Below are positions 62,256 through 64,000 of a stretch of DNA of 64,000 nucleotides, one piece after another (the stretch's first letter is position 1; each line of letters starts with the position of its first letter). Under the pieces are notes generated by a model. It saw nothing but the letters and a program-made list of their open reading frames with translations, searched no databases and had not been told where the DNA came from. This DNA comes from Erwinia sp039023475 (GTDB lineage Bacteria > Pseudomonadota > Gammaproteobacteria > Enterobacterales > Enterobacteriaceae), in NCBI RefSeq assembly GCF_039023475.1, contig NZ_JBCHVB010000009.1, positions 1 to 64,000 on the forward strand, given 5' to 3'. A program made the position numbers and the translations under genes.

Positions 62256-63194
62256 TTAAGGTGTGTTTTCAGGATTAAGCCTTAATCCCGAAAAATATGT
62301 TTTTATATACTGCATCCCCCGGCTGTCGGCAATGCTTTCGGTTATCACCGTCATCGCAAGACGGGTGGGAACGGGCTGCAGTTTGACCGGACAGCTCTCC
62401 ACGCCGTGGAAAGGATTGCGCGGCGGCGCAGGCTTTTTAGCCGGCGGCGATGGCGGCCTGGTGTGGCCTTGCTGGGATTCATTCAGCAGGTCACTCGGGC
62501 GCACCAGGGTAATATCCGCCGGCAGGGTGGGCAGCATTTGTTGCAATACCCGTACCGTAGTGGGATGCGGGTGCCCGATGGCAATGGCCGATCCATTCCG
62601 CTGCGCCAGGCGCACCGCGCGGCTGAACTGCTTGCGAATGTCAGCTTCGTTCTGCGTATCGTCAAGGAAGACGCGGCGCTTGATCACCTTCACGCTGGTG
62701 CCCGCGGCCGCCTTCGTGGACTGGCTGTTACCAATGGTCATGCTGTCCAGAAAGTAGAAATTATAGTGGTCCAGCACCTGCATGACTTTCTGCATGCCTG
62801 GAAGGCTGGACGTCATTGCGCTGCCCATATGGTTGTTCAAGCCAACGGCATAAGGCACGTCGGCAATCGCTTGCTGAATGATGCGGCTAATTTCGGTGCC
62901 GGACATCGTGGGGAAGAGCGTATCCTTCTCCAGCGGCTGCTTGCTGAGCGGCGCCATCGGCAGATGGATCAGCACTTCATGTCCGCGCTGGTGGGCTTTG
63001 GTCGCCATTTCACGGGCGTGCGGCGCATTAGGCAGCACCGCGACGGAGATCGCGGCGGGCATTTGCAGCACCTGATTTTCCTGAGTCGGGCGGTAGCCAA
63101 AATCGTCAATGACAATGGCAAGCTTACCCGCCTGGGCGGAACTGGCCATCATCAGGCCGGCGAGCGTAACGCTGAGTGTACGAAGTAATGACAA
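62256..63194 (-). CDS. yibQ: YibQ, divergent polysaccharide deacetylase family periplasmic protein
   Basis: A 312-residue protein of the YibQ (DUF610) family with a NodB-like fold. A signal peptide is clear (LLRTLSVTLAGLMMASSAQA, cleavage after residue 22), then KLAIVIDDFGYRP with the conserved DD, HEVLIHLPM, and AIAIGHPHPTT near the end of the domain. A Pro-rich linker (RPPSPPAKKPAPPR) precedes a C-terminal part. The start is a TTG with AGGA ten bases upstream. It lies three bases after envC, as in E. coli. Confidence 0.93.
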   Translation of the reverse strand: MSLLRTLSVTLAGLMMASSAQAGKLAIVIDDFGYRPTQENQVLQMPAAISVAVLPNAPHAREMATKAHQRGHEVLIHLPMAPLSKQPLEKDTLFPTMSGTEISRIIQQAIADVPYAVGLNNHMGSAMTSSLPGMQKVMQVLDHYNFYFLDSMTIGNSQSTKAAAGTSVKVIKRRVFLDDTQNEADIRKQFSRAVRLAQRNGSAIAIGHPHPTTVRVLQQMLPTLPADITLVRPSDLLNESQQGHTRPPSPPAKKPAPPRNPFHGVESCPVKLQPVPTRLAMTVITESIADSRGMQYIKTYFSGLRLNPENTP

Positions 63195-63197
63195 AAG

Positions 63198-64000
63198 TTA
63201 TTTTCCTAACCACGGGAGTGGGTTGACGGCCTGTCCCTGGCGTCGGATTTCAAAATAGAGTGATGGCGTGCCCTGGCCGCCGCTGGTACCGACCAGCGCG
63301 ATTGGCTCTCCTGCCTTAACCTGAGTTCCCACGCTCACCAGCGCACTTTGGTTATAGCCGTAGAGGCTCATATCCCCTTTGCCGTGTTCAATGACCACTA
63401 CAAGGCCGTAGCCCTGAAGCCAGTCGGCCATTAACACCCGGCCATCGGCTATGGCTTTAACTTCCCTGCCTTCAGGCGCGTCAATGACCAGCCCTTTCCA
63501 GCGTAGTTCGCCCTGCATCTTTTCACCAAAGCGGTGCGCAAGGCTGCCGCGGACCGGCCAGTATGCCTGACCGCCGGGACGACCGAGGCCTCCCGTCCGT
63601 GACATAAGCGAGCGCTCGCTTTCCGTTGGCTTATAGGTGGTGCCTTTGCTTTTCGCTTTCGCCTGGCGCTGGCGTACCTGCTCTGCTTCCCGGGCTTCCC
63701 GTTCCGCTCTGGCGCGGGCTTCGCGTTCCGCTTTGGCAATTTTGTCGCGCAGACGGCTTTCGTTCTGGCGCATTTCAACCAGCTGCGCCTGCTCTTTCTC
63801 CAGCGCAGATTCAAGCGTGGTAATGGTTTTCTTGCGCGCGACACGAGCCCCTTCCAGTTTCTTCTGCTGGGCTTCCTGCTGGGTGAGGAGCGATTTTTGC
63901 TGGGTTTGCTTATCCACCAGCGTCGCTTTCTGGGCGGACAGATCGCTGCGCGTCTTTTTCAGGTCGTCGATGGATTGCTGGCGGGCGTCATTCAGATAGC
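63198..64000 (-). CDS. envC: Murein hydrolase activator EnvC (5' part beyond the window)
   Basis: EnvC activates the amidases AmiA and AmiB at the septum. The visible part (about 267 residues) runs on beyond base 64000 and lacks the signal peptide. It shows the C-terminal half of the coiled coil (many Ala/Lys/Glu/Gln repeats) and the C-terminal LytM domain (LAHRFGEKMQ, RWKGLVIDAPEG, SLYFEIRRQG). All zinc ligands of active LytM enzymes are replaced (Gly for His in KGLVID, Ser and Tyr in SLYF), which is normal for EnvC. No break is seen. Confidence 0.95.
   Translation of the reverse strand, partial: YLNDARQQSIDDLKKTRSDLSAQKATLVDKQTQQKSLLTQQEAQQKKLEGARVARKKTITTLESALEKEQAQLVEMRQNESRLRDKIAKAEREARARAEREAREAEQVRQRQAKAKSKGTTYKPTESERSLMSRTGGLGRPGGQAYWPVRGSLAHRFGEKMQGELRWKGLVIDAPEGREVKAIADGRVLMADWLQGYGLVVVIEHGKGDMSLYGYNQSALVSVGTQVKAGEPIALVGTSGGQGTPSLYFEIRRQGQAVNPLPWLGK

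Overview
The window is a chromosomal stretch of a gammaproteobacterium of the order Enterobacterales. Most genes are recognisable as close relatives of E. coli genes, and two well-known small RNAs (spf/Spot 42 and csrC) lie in their usual places. The LPS core genes are of the Klebsiella/Serratia kind (waaE, wabG-, wabH- and wabN-like) rather than the E. coli kind. Together with the gene order this suggests a member of the Erwiniaceae (Pantoea/Erwinia group). The genus is an inference; no rRNA or tRNA gene is present to test it.

Layout. (1) Bases 257-19958 follow the E. coli 87-min order: mobBA, yihD, srkA-dsbA, polA, spf, engB, csrC, yihI, hemN, glnALG, typA, yihX-yihY-dtd-fabY. (2) Bases 19966-24981 are a junction: rluF, an AsmA-like yicH, the xanthine carrier xanP and a Rossmann-fold oxidoreductase. 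(3) Bases 24984-33399 hold gmk-rpoZ-spoT-trmH-recG in one direction, then ligB and yicG. (4) Bases 33400-36440 are an accessory insert between yicG and yicC. It holds an unrecognised putative DNA-binding protein, yjdM, and a compact module of an orphan type VI Hcp, a small membrane-active-looking protein and a DUF1493 protein. (5) Bases 36497-43997 return to the core order: yicC, rph-pyrE, slmA, dut, coaBC, radC, rpmB-rpmG, mutM. (6) Bases 44020-57529 are coaD plus the LPS inner and outer core cluster, ending with waaC-waaF-hldD. (7) Bases 57761-64000 hold kbl-tdh, two extra glycosyltransferase-like genes, yibQ and a partial envC.

How the genes work together. glnA, glnL and glnG form the nitrogen-regulation operon, with a sigma-54 promoter and an NtrC enhancer cluster upstream of glnA and another NtrC site before glnL. 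rph-pyrE carries the classical attenuator. hldD, waaF, waaC, waaQ, waaA, waaE and the wab-like genes make ADP-heptose and build the LPS core. No O-antigen ligase (waaL) is seen in the cluster. The most interesting accessory element is the hcp/small membrane protein/DUF1493 triplet at 35095-36360. It has lower G+C than its flanks, sits next to a stray phage-like terminator, and no other T6SS gene is in view; it reads like a portable effector-immunity cassette.
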